From contig NZ_FONT01000002.1 of NCBI RefSeq assembly GCF_900113025.1, positions 211,460 to 275,459 on the forward strand: DNA of 64,000 bases, given 5' to 3'. The notes under the pieces are model-generated. The model searched no databases. It saw only the letters and a program-made list of their open reading frames with translations, and was not told where the DNA came from. The DNA is from Alteribacillus iranensis (lineage in GTDB: Bacteria; Bacillota; Bacilli; Bacillales; Marinococcaceae). How positions within the stretch are numbered: position 1 is the stretch's first letter; each line of letters opens with the position of its first letter. Shown here piece after piece: positions 9,085 through 17,215 of this stretch. A program made the translations under genes and the position numbers.

Positions 9085-9133
9085 CCTTTCCTTTTTTAAT
9101 TCTTAAAAATAGTTGAAATATTCTTCTTAAAAA

Positions 9134-9241
9134 TTAATCTTTAAAATACCATTTCCAAAGAGAAAATCCTATTATAGCTAAACTGCCAATGAATCCATAC
9201 AGCCAAACGGATAACATTTCATTTACAAAGATGGTCCTCAC
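9134..9241 (-). CDS. Small symporter accessory membrane protein (35 aa)
   Basis: A 35-residue ORF starting 10 bases after the sodium/solute symporter stop. It opens with GTG behind GGGGAAGG, or possibly with the internal ATG at residue 9. It encodes one hydrophobic helix ending in Trp/Lys (SLAIIGFSLWKWYFKD). Tiny single-helix proteins of this kind are often encoded directly behind SSS- and NSS-family symporters and are annotated as symporter small accessory subunits. Position, size and composition fit; there is no direct evidence of function. Confidence 0.6.
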   Translation of the reverse strand: MRTIFVNEMLSVWLYGFIGSLAIIGFSLWKWYFKD

Positions 9242-9251
9242 CCCTTCCCCA

Positions 9252-10799
9252 TTACTCAGACCTCACCATGGTGTCGCGCGCTTCATAACTGTGATAATCC
9301 GTTTGCTCTTCTTCCCTTTCTTCCAAGGTCTGCGCCGGCGGTGATTTCAAGAGTTTGACCAATAGAAGCATCGTCCCAATTCCTATGAGCGTCGACCATG
9401 CTCCAGCGGCCATCGTGCTCGGTTCAATTCCACCGAAATATATAACGAAGTAAGAGACTAACCCAACTACCATTGAAATCTCTGCCGCTCGTGGTGAAGC
9501 TCTTTTCTTACCAAACACAGCATATAAAATGGGTCCCATCGTCCCTGCAGCTACCCCTGAGATTCCAATCCACATAACATCACCCATGTACTGCGGGGGC
9601 TGGAGTACGATAAGAAAAGCAGCAAGTCCTACCGCGACAACAGCAACGCGGCTGATCCATAAAGAGATGCGATTGACTTTTTCTTCATCGGCTTTGATAA
9701 TCCCTCTTTTTACAAGAACCTTTCGATAAATATCATTAGCAAACACAGTAGACAGTACGACGAACAATCCATCGGTTGTCGACATCGCGGCAGCTAGAAT
9801 AACAACTCCCATAAACGCTGCTACGATGGCTGGCGCAGCCCAAACGACGTATTCCATGAGAGCAAGGTCACTTGCTGACACTTGGTCCCCTAAACCCATA
9901 CGACTGTAAATACCTCCGAAAAATACAACGAGACAAAGAGCGGTTGTCACCACATAGGTGAGGATCATTTTTCCCATATCTCGTTCATTTTTTAAGCCAA
10001 GCACTTTATTAAACAGCTGCGGGGCTGAAGCGAATGCCCACTGGATAATGACAGCCCCCGACACTGCTATCATGGAATAAAAATAAGTGGAATCTGGGTT
10101 GAACACTCTCGTCAGATTTCCGTCTTGCGATGCCAAATTGCTTGTTATGCCAGAGAATGTAGCAGTTATGCTTCCATCCCAAAATATGATGATCCCAGAT
10201 ACGAATACCGCTGTTCCGGCAATAGCCATCAAAACCGCTTGTACGGCATCCGTGTAAACATCGGCAAAAGCTCCTCCTGCAAATACGTATATAACAACGA
10301 TGACTGCGATAATAACTAACCCTGTCGTATAAGAAAGCCCTAACATATACTCAAATATTCTAGCCCCTGCTGCAAACTGAGCAGCAATGTAGAAGAGATT
10401 AAAAAGTAGTATAAGACCGGTACCCACTCGTAAGAAATCACTGTTGTAAAAGTCACCTAGCCAATCCGGCAAAGACAGTGATTTTTGAGTCGTGTTTAAC
10501 TTCCTTGCCTTTTTTGCCACCATCAAGACACCGATCGGTCCACCAGCCATCATCGCTAAAAACAGCCAGAGATTCGAATATCCCCATTCATGGGACCAAC
10601 CAGGATAGCCTAAAAACGTCGCTGCACTAAAATAAGTAGCAGCAAATGACAGACCTAACACATACGGACCTAAGTTTCCTCCGCCAATCGCAAAGTCACT
10701 GACATTCTTCGTCTTCCTCGCACTGACATATCCAAGAAGCATCATCACGACTAAAAATAAGGCAAATCCAACCCACATATAGGTTCTTAATGCGTCCAT
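9252..10799 (-). CDS. Sodium/solute symporter (SSS family)
   Basis: A 515-residue membrane protein with about 13 predicted helices, using a sodium gradient to import a solute. Family signs are VSARKTKNVSDFAIGGGNLG after helix 1, the FSAATFLGYPG and ATYFSAA segments, and the AVQAVLMAIAG region of the LeuT fold. Closest relatives by pattern are pantothenate/proline/acetate-type permeases. It lies inside the acyl-CoA operon between the OsmC gene and its probable 35-residue subunit. It therefore most likely imports the carboxylate activated by the acyl-CoA synthetase at 6071. Confidence 0.9.
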   Translation of the reverse strand: MDALRTYMWVGFALFLVVMMLLGYVSARKTKNVSDFAIGGGNLGPYVLGLSFAATYFSAATFLGYPGWSHEWGYSNLWLFLAMMAGGPIGVLMVAKKARKLNTTQKSLSLPDWLGDFYNSDFLRVGTGLILLFNLFYIAAQFAAGARIFEYMLGLSYTTGLVIIAVIVVIYVFAGGAFADVYTDAVQAVLMAIAGTAVFVSGIIIFWDGSITATFSGITSNLASQDGNLTRVFNPDSTYFYSMIAVSGAVIIQWAFASAPQLFNKVLGLKNERDMGKMILTYVVTTALCLVVFFGGIYSRMGLGDQVSASDLALMEYVVWAAPAIVAAFMGVVILAAAMSTTDGLFVVLSTVFANDIYRKVLVKRGIIKADEEKVNRISLWISRVAVVAVGLAAFLIVLQPPQYMGDVMWIGISGVAAGTMGPILYAVFGKKRASPRAAEISMVVGLVSYFVIYFGGIEPSTMAAGAWSTLIGIGTMLLLVKLLKSPPAQTLEEREEEQTDYHSYEARDTMVRSE

Positions 10800-10837
10800 A
10801 TGATTCTCCCTTCTACAAATGATGAAGTAGAAACTCT

Positions 10838-10874
10838 CTTATGCTAAAGGGGAGGGGGAGTCTTCTCCCCTCCG
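10838..10874 (-). terminator. G/C-rich hairpin between OsmC gene and symporter gene
   Basis: On the minus strand GGAGGGGAG-AAGA-CTCCCCCTCCCC forms a strong stem just past the OsmC stop. The tail is U-poor, so it may attenuate or stabilise the mRNA rather than end it. The downstream symporter is probably still in the operon. Confidence 0.5.
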
Positions 10875-10881
10875 ATGTTAT

Positions 10882-11454
10882 TTACTTTTCAACGACTAGT
10901 TCTGGGATCAGGTTCACTGATTCAGCAATAGTTGCACGGTTTGGTGATGTTTCCATTACTTTTTCGTGAATCTCTTTGAAGTCTTCTTCCGTTCCATCTC
11001 CTTTGACGCGAATCTTGTATTTCACGTCTTTCATTCCAATGGGGGAATCTGGATTGACTTCTAAAAACCCTCTTAGATCCAAACCACCTTCGATATCAAT
11101 CTCCAGCTTTTCGAGCTTAATGCCCTTCACCGCTGCACCGACCGTGTAGCCGACCAGCATACAAGCGCCCATTCCACCGAGCAAATACTCTTGAGGAGTT
11201 GGCTGTGTGTCTTCTCCTAATAGTTGTGGCGGCTCATCTACCTCGTAAGAAAAATTCCTTTCCAGCTTCTGATCTCCTAGTGTAATCCCTTGTGTGGTGA
11301 CCCGCGATTTCGTGCCTCCGAGCCATTCCAAGTTCACTTTGTAATCAATCATTGCATCGTTCGCACTTTTTCCAATTACCTTTCGATATTCTTGAAGCCC
11401 TTCTACATTAATTCCATTTAACATTTCTTCTACTTGATTACTCATTCGTTCCAT
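10882..11454 (-). CDS. OsmC family protein
   Basis: A 190-residue member of the OsmC/Ohr superfamily. These proteins usually reduce hydroperoxides with a cysteine pair. Only one of the two expected cysteines is visible, in GGMGACMLVGYTVGAAVKG (about residues 109-127), and the C-terminal motif is TSPNRATIAESVNL where canonical members have a second Cys. This resembles OsmC-like proteins found in aromatic and acyl-CoA operons, whose role is unclear. The gene follows the hydroxyisobutyryl-CoA hydrolase-like gene by 11 bases. Confidence 0.85.
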   Translation of the reverse strand: MERMSNQVEEMLNGINVEGLQEYRKVIGKSANDAMIDYKVNLEWLGGTKSRVTTQGITLGDQKLERNFSYEVDEPPQLLGEDTQPTPQEYLLGGMGACMLVGYTVGAAVKGIKLEKLEIDIEGGLDLRGFLEVNPDSPIGMKDVKYKIRVKGDGTEEDFKEIHEKVMETSPNRATIAESVNLIPELVVEK

Positions 11455-11465
11455 TCCTCCTATAA

Positions 11466-12581
11466 TTAATGAATATATTTATTACCATGAAGTACGTTCT
11501 CATAGTGAGCTAAGGGGTGATAATCCTTGCTGTCAAAGTAGCAAAACATATCTGTAACCATGTTGTCTGTGACATCTTCGAGGCGTTTGTACGTCCACTG
11601 AGGGTTACGATCTTTGTCAACGAGTACACTACGGACTCCTTCATAAAAATCCGGATTATCCATGAAGTTCATACTTAATTCCATTTCCATCTGAAAACAG
11701 TCTAGAACGCTGGCATGTTCTCCTCTTACGATCTGCTCTAAGGTGGTTTTTAAAGATAAGGCTGATAAACCTCGTATGGTTTGAAGTGTTTTTTCTGCCC
11801 ATTTGTCGTTTCGTTCCGCAGATAAAGACTCGATGATTTTTTCGACTTTGTTATGCCGAAAGTGTTTGTCGATCTTTCCCTGAATCGATTGAAGGGAGAA
11901 GACATCGGTTTTTTCTGAAAAACGGCTAATAATCGCCTTTACTTTTTCGTTCACATCCCCTTCTCTGAAATCTGCTTCTTCCAATTCCTTGACGAAAGGG
12001 CCCCATTGTCTTGACGGAACAAGGTCATCCGCTGCTCTTGCATATATCACATCCTCTGCTTTAATGACAGTCGATGTAAGGGCTAAGTATCTTCCAAGAT
12101 AGCCTGGCATTTGGTTTAAGAAAAAGCTGGCACCGACATCAGGGAAAAAGCCGATATTCATCTCAGGCATCGCCCATTTCGTGTTATCACTTACAATTCT
12201 GTAAGTCGTCCCTTCTGAAATACCGACCCCACCGCCCATGACGATCCCGTTCATTAAGGTGAGCACAGGCTTCGGATAGTGCCTCAATAAAAGATCCATC
12301 TTATATTCGACTCCGAAGAACTGAACAGCCATCTCTTTTACATTTGATTCTTTTGCCTCGTACAGTGAACGTATATCACCTCCTGCACAGAATCCTTTTT
12401 CACCTTCGCCAGCCAAGCACAGCAGTTTTACCTCCTCATCTTCCCTCCATTTACGGAGAGTGGTATAAATACTCTCCACCATCTCAACATTTAAGGAATT
12501 CAATGCTTTCGGCCGATTTAATCGGATCCAGCCAACCCCATTTCTCTTTTCGGTGATAACTGGTGCATGTTCTTCCGCCAT
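11466..12581 (-). CDS. 3-Hydroxyisobutyryl-CoA hydrolase-like protein
   Basis: A 371-residue crotonase-superfamily protein of the larger HIBCH/ECH_2 type, some 100 residues longer than ordinary enoyl-CoA hydratases. GFCAGGDIRSLYEA (about 67-80) and NGIVMGGGVGISEGTTYRI (about 114-132) form the oxyanion hole; PEMNIGFFPDVGASFFL carries the Glu and Asp of HIBCH enzymes. Known members release 3-hydroxyisobutyrate or 3-hydroxypropionate from CoA in valine or propionate/acrylate degradation. In an operon with an AcuI-type reductase and acyl-CoA ligase, a C3 or C4 acyl-CoA route is plausible. Confidence 0.88.
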   Translation of the reverse strand: MAEEHAPVITEKRNGVGWIRLNRPKALNSLNVEMVESIYTTLRKWREDEEVKLLCLAGEGEKGFCAGGDIRSLYEAKESNVKEMAVQFFGVEYKMDLLLRHYPKPVLTLMNGIVMGGGVGISEGTTYRIVSDNTKWAMPEMNIGFFPDVGASFFLNQMPGYLGRYLALTSTVIKAEDVIYARAADDLVPSRQWGPFVKELEEADFREGDVNEKVKAIISRFSEKTDVFSLQSIQGKIDKHFRHNKVEKIIESLSAERNDKWAEKTLQTIRGLSALSLKTTLEQIVRGEHASVLDCFQMEMELSMNFMDNPDFYEGVRSVLVDKDRNPQWTYKRLEDVTDNMVTDMFCYFDSKDYHPLAHYENVLHGNKYIH

Positions 12582-12606
12582 ATAACTGCTCCTTCCAAAC
12601 TATCCA

Positions 12607-13410
12607 TTAAGTGTCTTTAAATACTGGCTTTCTTTTTTCGATGAAGGCAGTGACCCCTTCTTGCATATCTTCTGTCTCAAATAAACCACCGAATAAGTGA
12701 GCTTCCTCCTGGAGCCCTTCGGTAAGCCCATTGTTCAATCCGTTTGTTACCGCTTTCAAAGTGGCTGCAACCGAGGAGGCACTTTTTTGAGTAGCAATTG
12801 TCTCTGCCCATTGCCGCGCCTCTTGTAAAACGTCTTCTTTATCGACTGACTTATTGACGATTCCTAGTTTTTCTGCTTCCTCGCCTTTTACGTTTTTACT
12901 GAGTAAAATCAACTCAAGTGCTTTAGCTTTATTCGTTAAACGAGGCAGTCTCTGTGTGCCTCCGAACCCGGGAATTAAGCCTAAATTTAATTCCGGCTGA
13001 CCGATGACCGCTTCATGCGAAGCAATCCTCATATGGCAACTCATCGCTAGTTCCAGCCCGCCCCCTAAGCAAGCCCCATTAATGGCCGCAATCACCGGGA
13101 TCGACAGGTTTTCGATTTTCTGAAAGACCGCTTGGGCTTCTTCAGCCATTGTCTTTCCAACTTCAGCCTTGTTAAACCCATCTTGAAATTCTTTAATATC
13201 TGCTCCTGCTATAAAAAACTTACCTTCTCCTGTAAGAAGGATCGCTTTTACATTTTCCTGTGAAGCCAAGTGATCGATACAACTCGATAATTCACGTATC
13301 GTTTCCGTATTGAGCGCGTTAGCGGGTGGATTATTGATGTAAACTATTGCATACGATTCCTCTACTTCCACTTTTATCTTTTCAAAATTCACGGCATTCG
13401 CTTGAGCCAA
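12607..13410 (-). CDS. Enoyl-CoA hydratase
   Basis: A 267-residue enzyme close to classical short-chain enoyl-CoA hydratase. KFFIAGADIKEFQ (about 66-78) and NGACLGGGLELAMSCHMRIA (about 107-126) build the oxyanion hole, and the GQPELNLGLIPGFGGTQRLPRL stretch contains the second catalytic glutamate, so hydration of a 2-enoyl-CoA is likely. It is the first gene of the operon and stands behind a sigma-A promoter overlaid with TetR-type operators. Confidence 0.9.
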   Translation of the reverse strand: MAQANAVNFEKIKVEVEESYAIVYINNPPANALNTETIRELSSCIDHLASQENVKAILLTGEGKFFIAGADIKEFQDGFNKAEVGKTMAEEAQAVFQKIENLSIPVIAAINGACLGGGLELAMSCHMRIASHEAVIGQPELNLGLIPGFGGTQRLPRLTNKAKALELILLSKNVKGEEAEKLGIVNKSVDKEDVLQEARQWAETIATQKSASSVAATLKAVTNGLNNGLTEGLQEEAHLFGGLFETEDMQEGVTAFIEKRKPVFKDT

Positions 13411-13434
13411 TATTTAACACCCTTTCAAATTATA

Positions 13435-13483
13435 TTGACCGGTCAGTCTAACTATCGACGTGATTATTTTGACCGGTCGGTTT
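13435..13483. promoter_or_regulatory. Tandem TetR-type operators
   Basis: Two copies of TTGACCGGTC(A/G)GT(C/T)TAA stand at 13435-13451 and 13469-13485. Each is centred on the palindrome GACCGGTC, with centres 34 bases apart. A half site (ATCCGGTCAAC) is at 13557-13567. GACCGGTC-type palindromes are common targets of TetR repressors of fatty-acid and acyl-CoA genes. They lie between the promoter and the first gene, so binding would block transcription. No tetR gene is in the window. Confidence 0.75.
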
Positions 13484-13497
13484 AATTTTGTAAATTT

Positions 13498-13527
13498 ATT
13501 ATAATTCCAAATTGAGACAGGAGTCAA
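13498..13527 (-). promoter_or_regulatory. Sigma-A promoter of the acyl-CoA operon
   Basis: On the minus strand, -35 TTGACT (13527-13522) and -10 TATAAT (13503-13498) are separated by 18 bases. Transcription would start near 13491 and run through both TetR-type operators into the enoyl-CoA hydratase gene. Confidence 0.75.
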
Positions 13528-13569
13528 CCCATTTTTTAATTTTTCTAAATTTAAATTATCCGGTCAACT

Positions 13570-13815
13570 TTTTCCCTAGGGCTTTTTTATGGAAATAGTA
13601 AGTTTTTTACCTTTATGGAAAGGAGCGAGGGGCGAACATCTTTGTTGTTATCTATGAAATTGAATTCCCCAAAAAAGCGGGAGGTACTCTCCTCTCAGCG
13701 ACAAGCACCGATGCCCCGTCGAGGAGACTTTACCACCGCAGTGCGAAATGATTCTGCCTTAAAGCGATGGCATGTAAAGCTGTACAGTACGCCATAAAAG
13801 TTATACCTTTACCTT
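13570..13815. other. Non-coding region with a structured segment
   Basis: I see no convincing gene here. The 60-codon frame at 13615-13797 is Arg/Lys/Ser-rich, has no ribosome site and resembles nothing. On the minus strand, about 13670-13745 can fold with CTCCTC pairing to GAGGAG across a GC-rich loop. It then ends GTACCTCCCGC-TTTTTT, which would suit a small structured RNA or leader. GC content is higher than in the flanks. Nothing else in the window matches it. Confidence 0.35.
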
Positions 13816-13820
13816 GTAAA

Positions 13821-13852
13821 AAGAGAAAGCTCTTGGACAGAACATCCAAAAG
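13821..13852 (-). terminator. Terminator of the SDR gene
   Basis: On the minus strand CTTTTGGA-TGTTCTG-TCCAAGAG makes an 8-bp stem, followed by CTTTCTCTTTTT. It lies 20 bases past the SDR stop. Confidence 0.75.
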
Positions 13853-13871
13853 CCTTCCTTCGACAGATCGT

Positions 13872-14666
13872 CTATACTACGGATCCGCCTGATATTTTAA
13901 TAGATTCTCCAACGACATTGGTGGCTATTCCTGTGAGGAGGAAGCCGGTAATATTCGCAATTTCTTCAGGTTGAGTGAGCGCTCCGGACGGGATCGTGTT
14001 GGAGGTAATTTTCTTTTGCTCCTCGTAGGAAATATTATTTTCTCTCGCTTTGTATTCAATCACGTCGCGTGCCATTTGGCCTTCCACGAATCCAGGACAA
14101 ATCGCATTCACATTGATGTTATGCTGAATGGCTTCGAGCGCAAGGGACTGGGTAAAGCCAATTAAAGCGAATTTACTGGAGGCATACATGGCATTGCCGA
14201 TTGTGCCGCGAAGCCCGGACAACGAAGCAATATTAACGATCGATCCACTTTCGTTAGGAATCATCTTTTTGTACACCAGCTGCGTGAGTAGAACTGTAGA
14301 CGTGAAATTTACTGTCATCACATGGTGAAGCATTTCTTCGGTCATATCGGTCACCATGCTTCTTTTCACGACGCCCGCACAATTCACGAGACCATGGATA
14401 GAGCCGTTCTTTCTCTCCATCGCATCCACCATTCGTTCTCGATCGGCAGCATCATTTAATTCAGCAGGCTGGATGAAAATGTTCTCTTCTCTTGCAGAGC
14501 GTTCCGGTTCCGCCTTCAGCTTGTTTAATTTATCTTCATTGCGGCCTGTAAGAGACACTTTAGCCCCCATGGCAGTAACCACTTTCGCAATCTCCCCGCC
14601 GATATCGCCCGTCGCTCCCGTGATGATCACATGTTTCCCAGATAAAGCGGTATCAGAAAAAATCAT
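13872..14666 (-). CDS. Short-chain dehydrogenase/reductase (SDR)
   Basis: A 264-residue NAD(P)-dependent oxidoreductase. The nucleotide site is TGATGDIGGEIA (near residues 14-25), followed by NCAGVV near 90. The catalytic set is Ser in NIASLSG and YASSKFALIGF (Tyr-x-x-x-Lys). The C-terminal SGGSVV matches 3-oxoacyl-ACP/acetoacetyl-CoA reductase-like SDRs. The frame stays open upstream to 14825, but I take the ATG at 14666: AAAGGATGGG precedes it, the protein then starts as family members do, and the 53 extra residues would be a hydrophobic, non-family tail. Substrate unknown. The gene is a single unit with its own terminator. Confidence 0.85.
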   Translation of the reverse strand: MIFSDTALSGKHVIITGATGDIGGEIAKVVTAMGAKVSLTGRNEDKLNKLKAEPERSAREENIFIQPAELNDAADRERMVDAMERKNGSIHGLVNCAGVVKRSMVTDMTEEMLHHVMTVNFTSTVLLTQLVYKKMIPNESGSIVNIASLSGLRGTIGNAMYASSKFALIGFTQSLALEAIQHNINVNAICPGFVEGQMARDVIEYKARENNISYEEQKKITSNTIPSGALTQPEEIANITGFLLTGIATNVVGESIKISGGSVV

Positions 14667-15286
14667 GATGTATCCCATCCTTTGCATTGGTTTGTATGTA
14701 GATGTGAACCTATCATAACAAAGGGAGGGGAAGAGAAACATGTGAGAAAGGAAGGAGGAGAACAAAATGGCGTAAGCATTGATAGGGTCTCGGAAGAAAA
14801 TGTCGTTGAAAAATAGGAAATTCATTCATCCTGAGAATTCGTGACATGGATGGGATCCTCCGTAGGCTCAAGGGAAATATTCGAGGTCATTAGTTCCCTT
14901 AAATATTTATTTCTATGCCGCTAAGTTACTTATACTAGCGAAAACCATATTTGGTTGACCTCGACATGCTTTTTACCATTAGGTAGGGCATTAACCTAGG
15001 GCAGTAGTGCCCTTGGTTGGTAGTTTGATTGTATCAAGGGTGATAACGAGCACCATTGGTTACACTACAATTCAAATCCTCCGTATCAATGTCATTATTT
15101 TATTTTAAATAAGACTGGATCATGGATACTGAAGTAACTTTAGTCAAACTTTCTGAAGTAATAGAGTAGATTATGATCTGGAGATTGCAAGAGCTATAGG
15201 TAGATCAGAGGAAAATGCCAACCTGGGTTAAATGTTTCTATTGTAACTTGGAGTAAAAGTCAGACACATATCCCTTAGGTTGCTCT
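14667..15286. repeat. Non-coding stretch with one copy of a dispersed repeat (about 14950-15010)
   Basis: No gene is supported in this 620-base gap. At about 14951-15000 the sequence GGTTGACCTCGACATG...ACCATTAGGTAGGGCATTA matches, with scattered changes, the segment at about 39275-39315 inside the 156-bp tandem repeat of the 39-kb region. Next to it GGGCAGTAGTGCCC can form a small hairpin. It may be a remnant of a once mobile or structured element. Confidence 0.5.
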
Positions 15287-16681
15287 TTAATTTGGAACTA
15301 TCCCTAAAAGAGGCCAATAGAAATAAGCTATTATTAATAACGATGGTATCATAATCAAAAATAAGAAAAAACCAGATGTAAAGAGATCATGGATGGAATA
15401 TATACCTAAGGAGTAAGTCATCAAATTTGACGGACTTTGTGTTGGCAAAAAATAACCCATGGAGCAAGTGATAAAAACAATTTGAGCTAACCATATAGGA
15501 TTTATGGATAGAGTTTGTGCGACACTAATGGATAAAGGTAAAAATACCGCAGTAATTCCTAGCATGTTAGCAAACCCAAGACGAAACAAGCTCACAAGAA
15601 GTATCATAACAATTGCCGCTAGAAGTGGAGAATTCTCTGGTAAAAAGTGTAATAACCCTTTTGCTATCCAGTCTGCTGTGCCATTGGACTGGAAAGCGTC
15701 CGCTAATGCATAGGCGGAACCGAATAAAATTATCACATCCCAATGTATGGCTTGGCTCGCATCTTTCCAGCTTTGTACGCCAACTTTTGGCAGACAAGAA
15801 ATGATGCCAACAAACATTGCTGTCACAGGTACGGTATATCCATGTAAAGGTTCTGTCATCCACCCAATTAACATAAAGGCACTGAGTATAGAAAGTTTTT
15901 TCTCCTGTACGGATATTTTTCCTATTTCCGCTAATTTTTCAATGATATATAATTTGCCACTTCCCCACCCAGCCTGTTTCATAGGATACTTTTTCACTAA
16001 GATTATCCATATACTCATCAATCCGACTATGGTTAATGGGGCATGAACAATAATCCAGTATAAATACGTCCATTTGAAACCAGTTATCAATTCGATTGTG
16101 GAGGCTGCATAAATCGACGAACTAGAGCCAGTTATCAAAGCAAACGACATGACGGTTGAGGATAATGTGACGGCTAACAACACACTTTTGGAAAATGACT
16201 GTCCATTGTTATTGACCTTTACTACCTCAATTAACCCAGTACAGACTGGAAGAATCATGGCGATTCTTCCTGCTCCAGTCGGAATTATTATTCCTAGGAC
16301 CATTAAGGTAACGATCACAACAAATACACACGCGGTAATGTTTCCTTTGACAAAGGATAAGATATGAAGGGCGATCCGTCTTCCTAAACCAGTCGTCTCA
16401 AATCCAGAGGCAATAATATACGTTGCGACTAGTAACCAGACAAATGGTTGGGCATACCCTTGTAAACCTTCTGAAAACGTTTTAATACCCACGATTTCTA
16501 AATAAATTAAAATTATAAGAGATATGATCGGTTGTGGCCACACACCTAACGCCCAGCCACTTAAGGCAAAAATTAATACTATTAACATCAGCGCATGATG
16601 TGTTGGTACTATGAAAATAAGTAACCAGCTCAAACTATTTAAAATATAAAATAAGCTTCTACTATTTACAAGGCATTTCAT
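15287..16681 (-). CDS. DASS-type (SLC13) carboxylate/anion transporter
   Basis: A 464-residue polytopic membrane protein of the divalent anion:sodium symporter / ion-transporter superfamily, with about 12 helices. Typical segments are GFETTGLGRRIALHIL in the first half and the paired re-entrant signatures TGSSSSIYAAS and GYFLPTQSPSNLMTY (family SNT-like motifs). Dicarboxylates, tricarboxylates or sulfate-like anions are the usual cargo. It is the third gene of a small operon after a GntR/FCD regulator and a left-handed beta-helix protein. That points to inducible uptake of an organic acid used by the neighbouring CoA pathway. Confidence 0.85.
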   Translation of the reverse strand: MKCLVNSRSLFYILNSLSWLLIFIVPTHHALMLIVLIFALSGWALGVWPQPIISLIILIYLEIVGIKTFSEGLQGYAQPFVWLLVATYIIASGFETTGLGRRIALHILSFVKGNITACVFVVIVTLMVLGIIIPTGAGRIAMILPVCTGLIEVVKVNNNGQSFSKSVLLAVTLSSTVMSFALITGSSSSIYAASTIELITGFKWTYLYWIIVHAPLTIVGLMSIWIILVKKYPMKQAGWGSGKLYIIEKLAEIGKISVQEKKLSILSAFMLIGWMTEPLHGYTVPVTAMFVGIISCLPKVGVQSWKDASQAIHWDVIILFGSAYALADAFQSNGTADWIAKGLLHFLPENSPLLAAIVMILLVSLFRLGFANMLGITAVFLPLSISVAQTLSINPIWLAQIVFITCSMGYFLPTQSPSNLMTYSLGIYSIHDLFTSGFFLFLIMIPSLLIIAYFYWPLLGIVPN

Positions 16682-16693
16682 TTTGATTTATAC

Positions 16694-17212
16694 CTAGATT
16701 ATTTCTAGATTTTGATGATAGAGCTTGCCTTTTTCAACATAGCTGTTTGCACCTTTTTTTATTCTTAACATTTGTTCACTAGATAATTTTTTCACTATTT
16801 TAGCGGGAGTACCAACTGCTAGCATCCCTGCCTCAACCACCATGCCTTCTGTGATAAGAGCGCCTGCTGCCACAAGGGCGCCTTTTTGAATAATGGCTCC
16901 ATTTAATACAGAAGCACCCATACCGATGAGAGCCCCATCTTCAATCGTGCAACCATGGATAATCGCATTGTGACCAATCACTGCATCCTTGCCAATGGCT
17001 ACCGGGAATCCAGGGTCTACATGTATAACCGCTCCATCTTGAATATTAGATCTTTCTCCAATTTTTATTGAAGTATTGTCCCCCCGTACAACCGCGTTAA
17101 ACCAAATACTCGCATTCTGTTCGATCGTTACATCTCCAATTACATGCGCCCCAGGGGCAATGTAAACACTGTCGTGGATAGTAGGTTCTTTCTTATTTAA
17201 TCGATATTGCAT
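16694..17212 (-). CDS. Gamma-carbonic anhydrase-like hexapeptide-repeat protein (PaaY/CaiE-like)
   Basis: A 172-residue left-handed beta-helix protein built of hexapeptide repeats (for example GDVTIEQNASIWFNAVVRGD and GALIGMGASVLNGAIIQKGA). The metal-ligand histidines of gamma-carbonic anhydrases are visible in VIHVDPG and IGHNAIIHGCTI. Relatives in catabolic operons include PaaY, a thioesterase-like rescue enzyme for blocked CoA, and CaiE. The start is 3 bases after the stop of the GntR gene, so the two are translationally coupled. A CoA-thioester housekeeping role for the nearby pathway is inferred. Confidence 0.85.
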   Translation of the reverse strand: MQYRLNKKEPTIHDSVYIAPGAHVIGDVTIEQNASIWFNAVVRGDNTSIKIGERSNIQDGAVIHVDPGFPVAIGKDAVIGHNAIIHGCTIEDGALIGMGASVLNGAIIQKGALVAAGALITEGMVVEAGMLAVGTPAKIVKKLSSEQMLRIKKGANSYVEKGKLYHQNLEII

Positions 17213-17215
17213 ATA

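Noticed and set aside
13615-13797. 60-codon frame on the plus strand
   Set aside because: No ribosome site or family pattern; composition reflects the GC-rich structured segment.
14667-14825. N-terminal extension of the SDR to 14825
   Set aside because: The extra 53 residues are hydrophobic and unlike SDRs, while the ATG at 14666 has a ribosome site.
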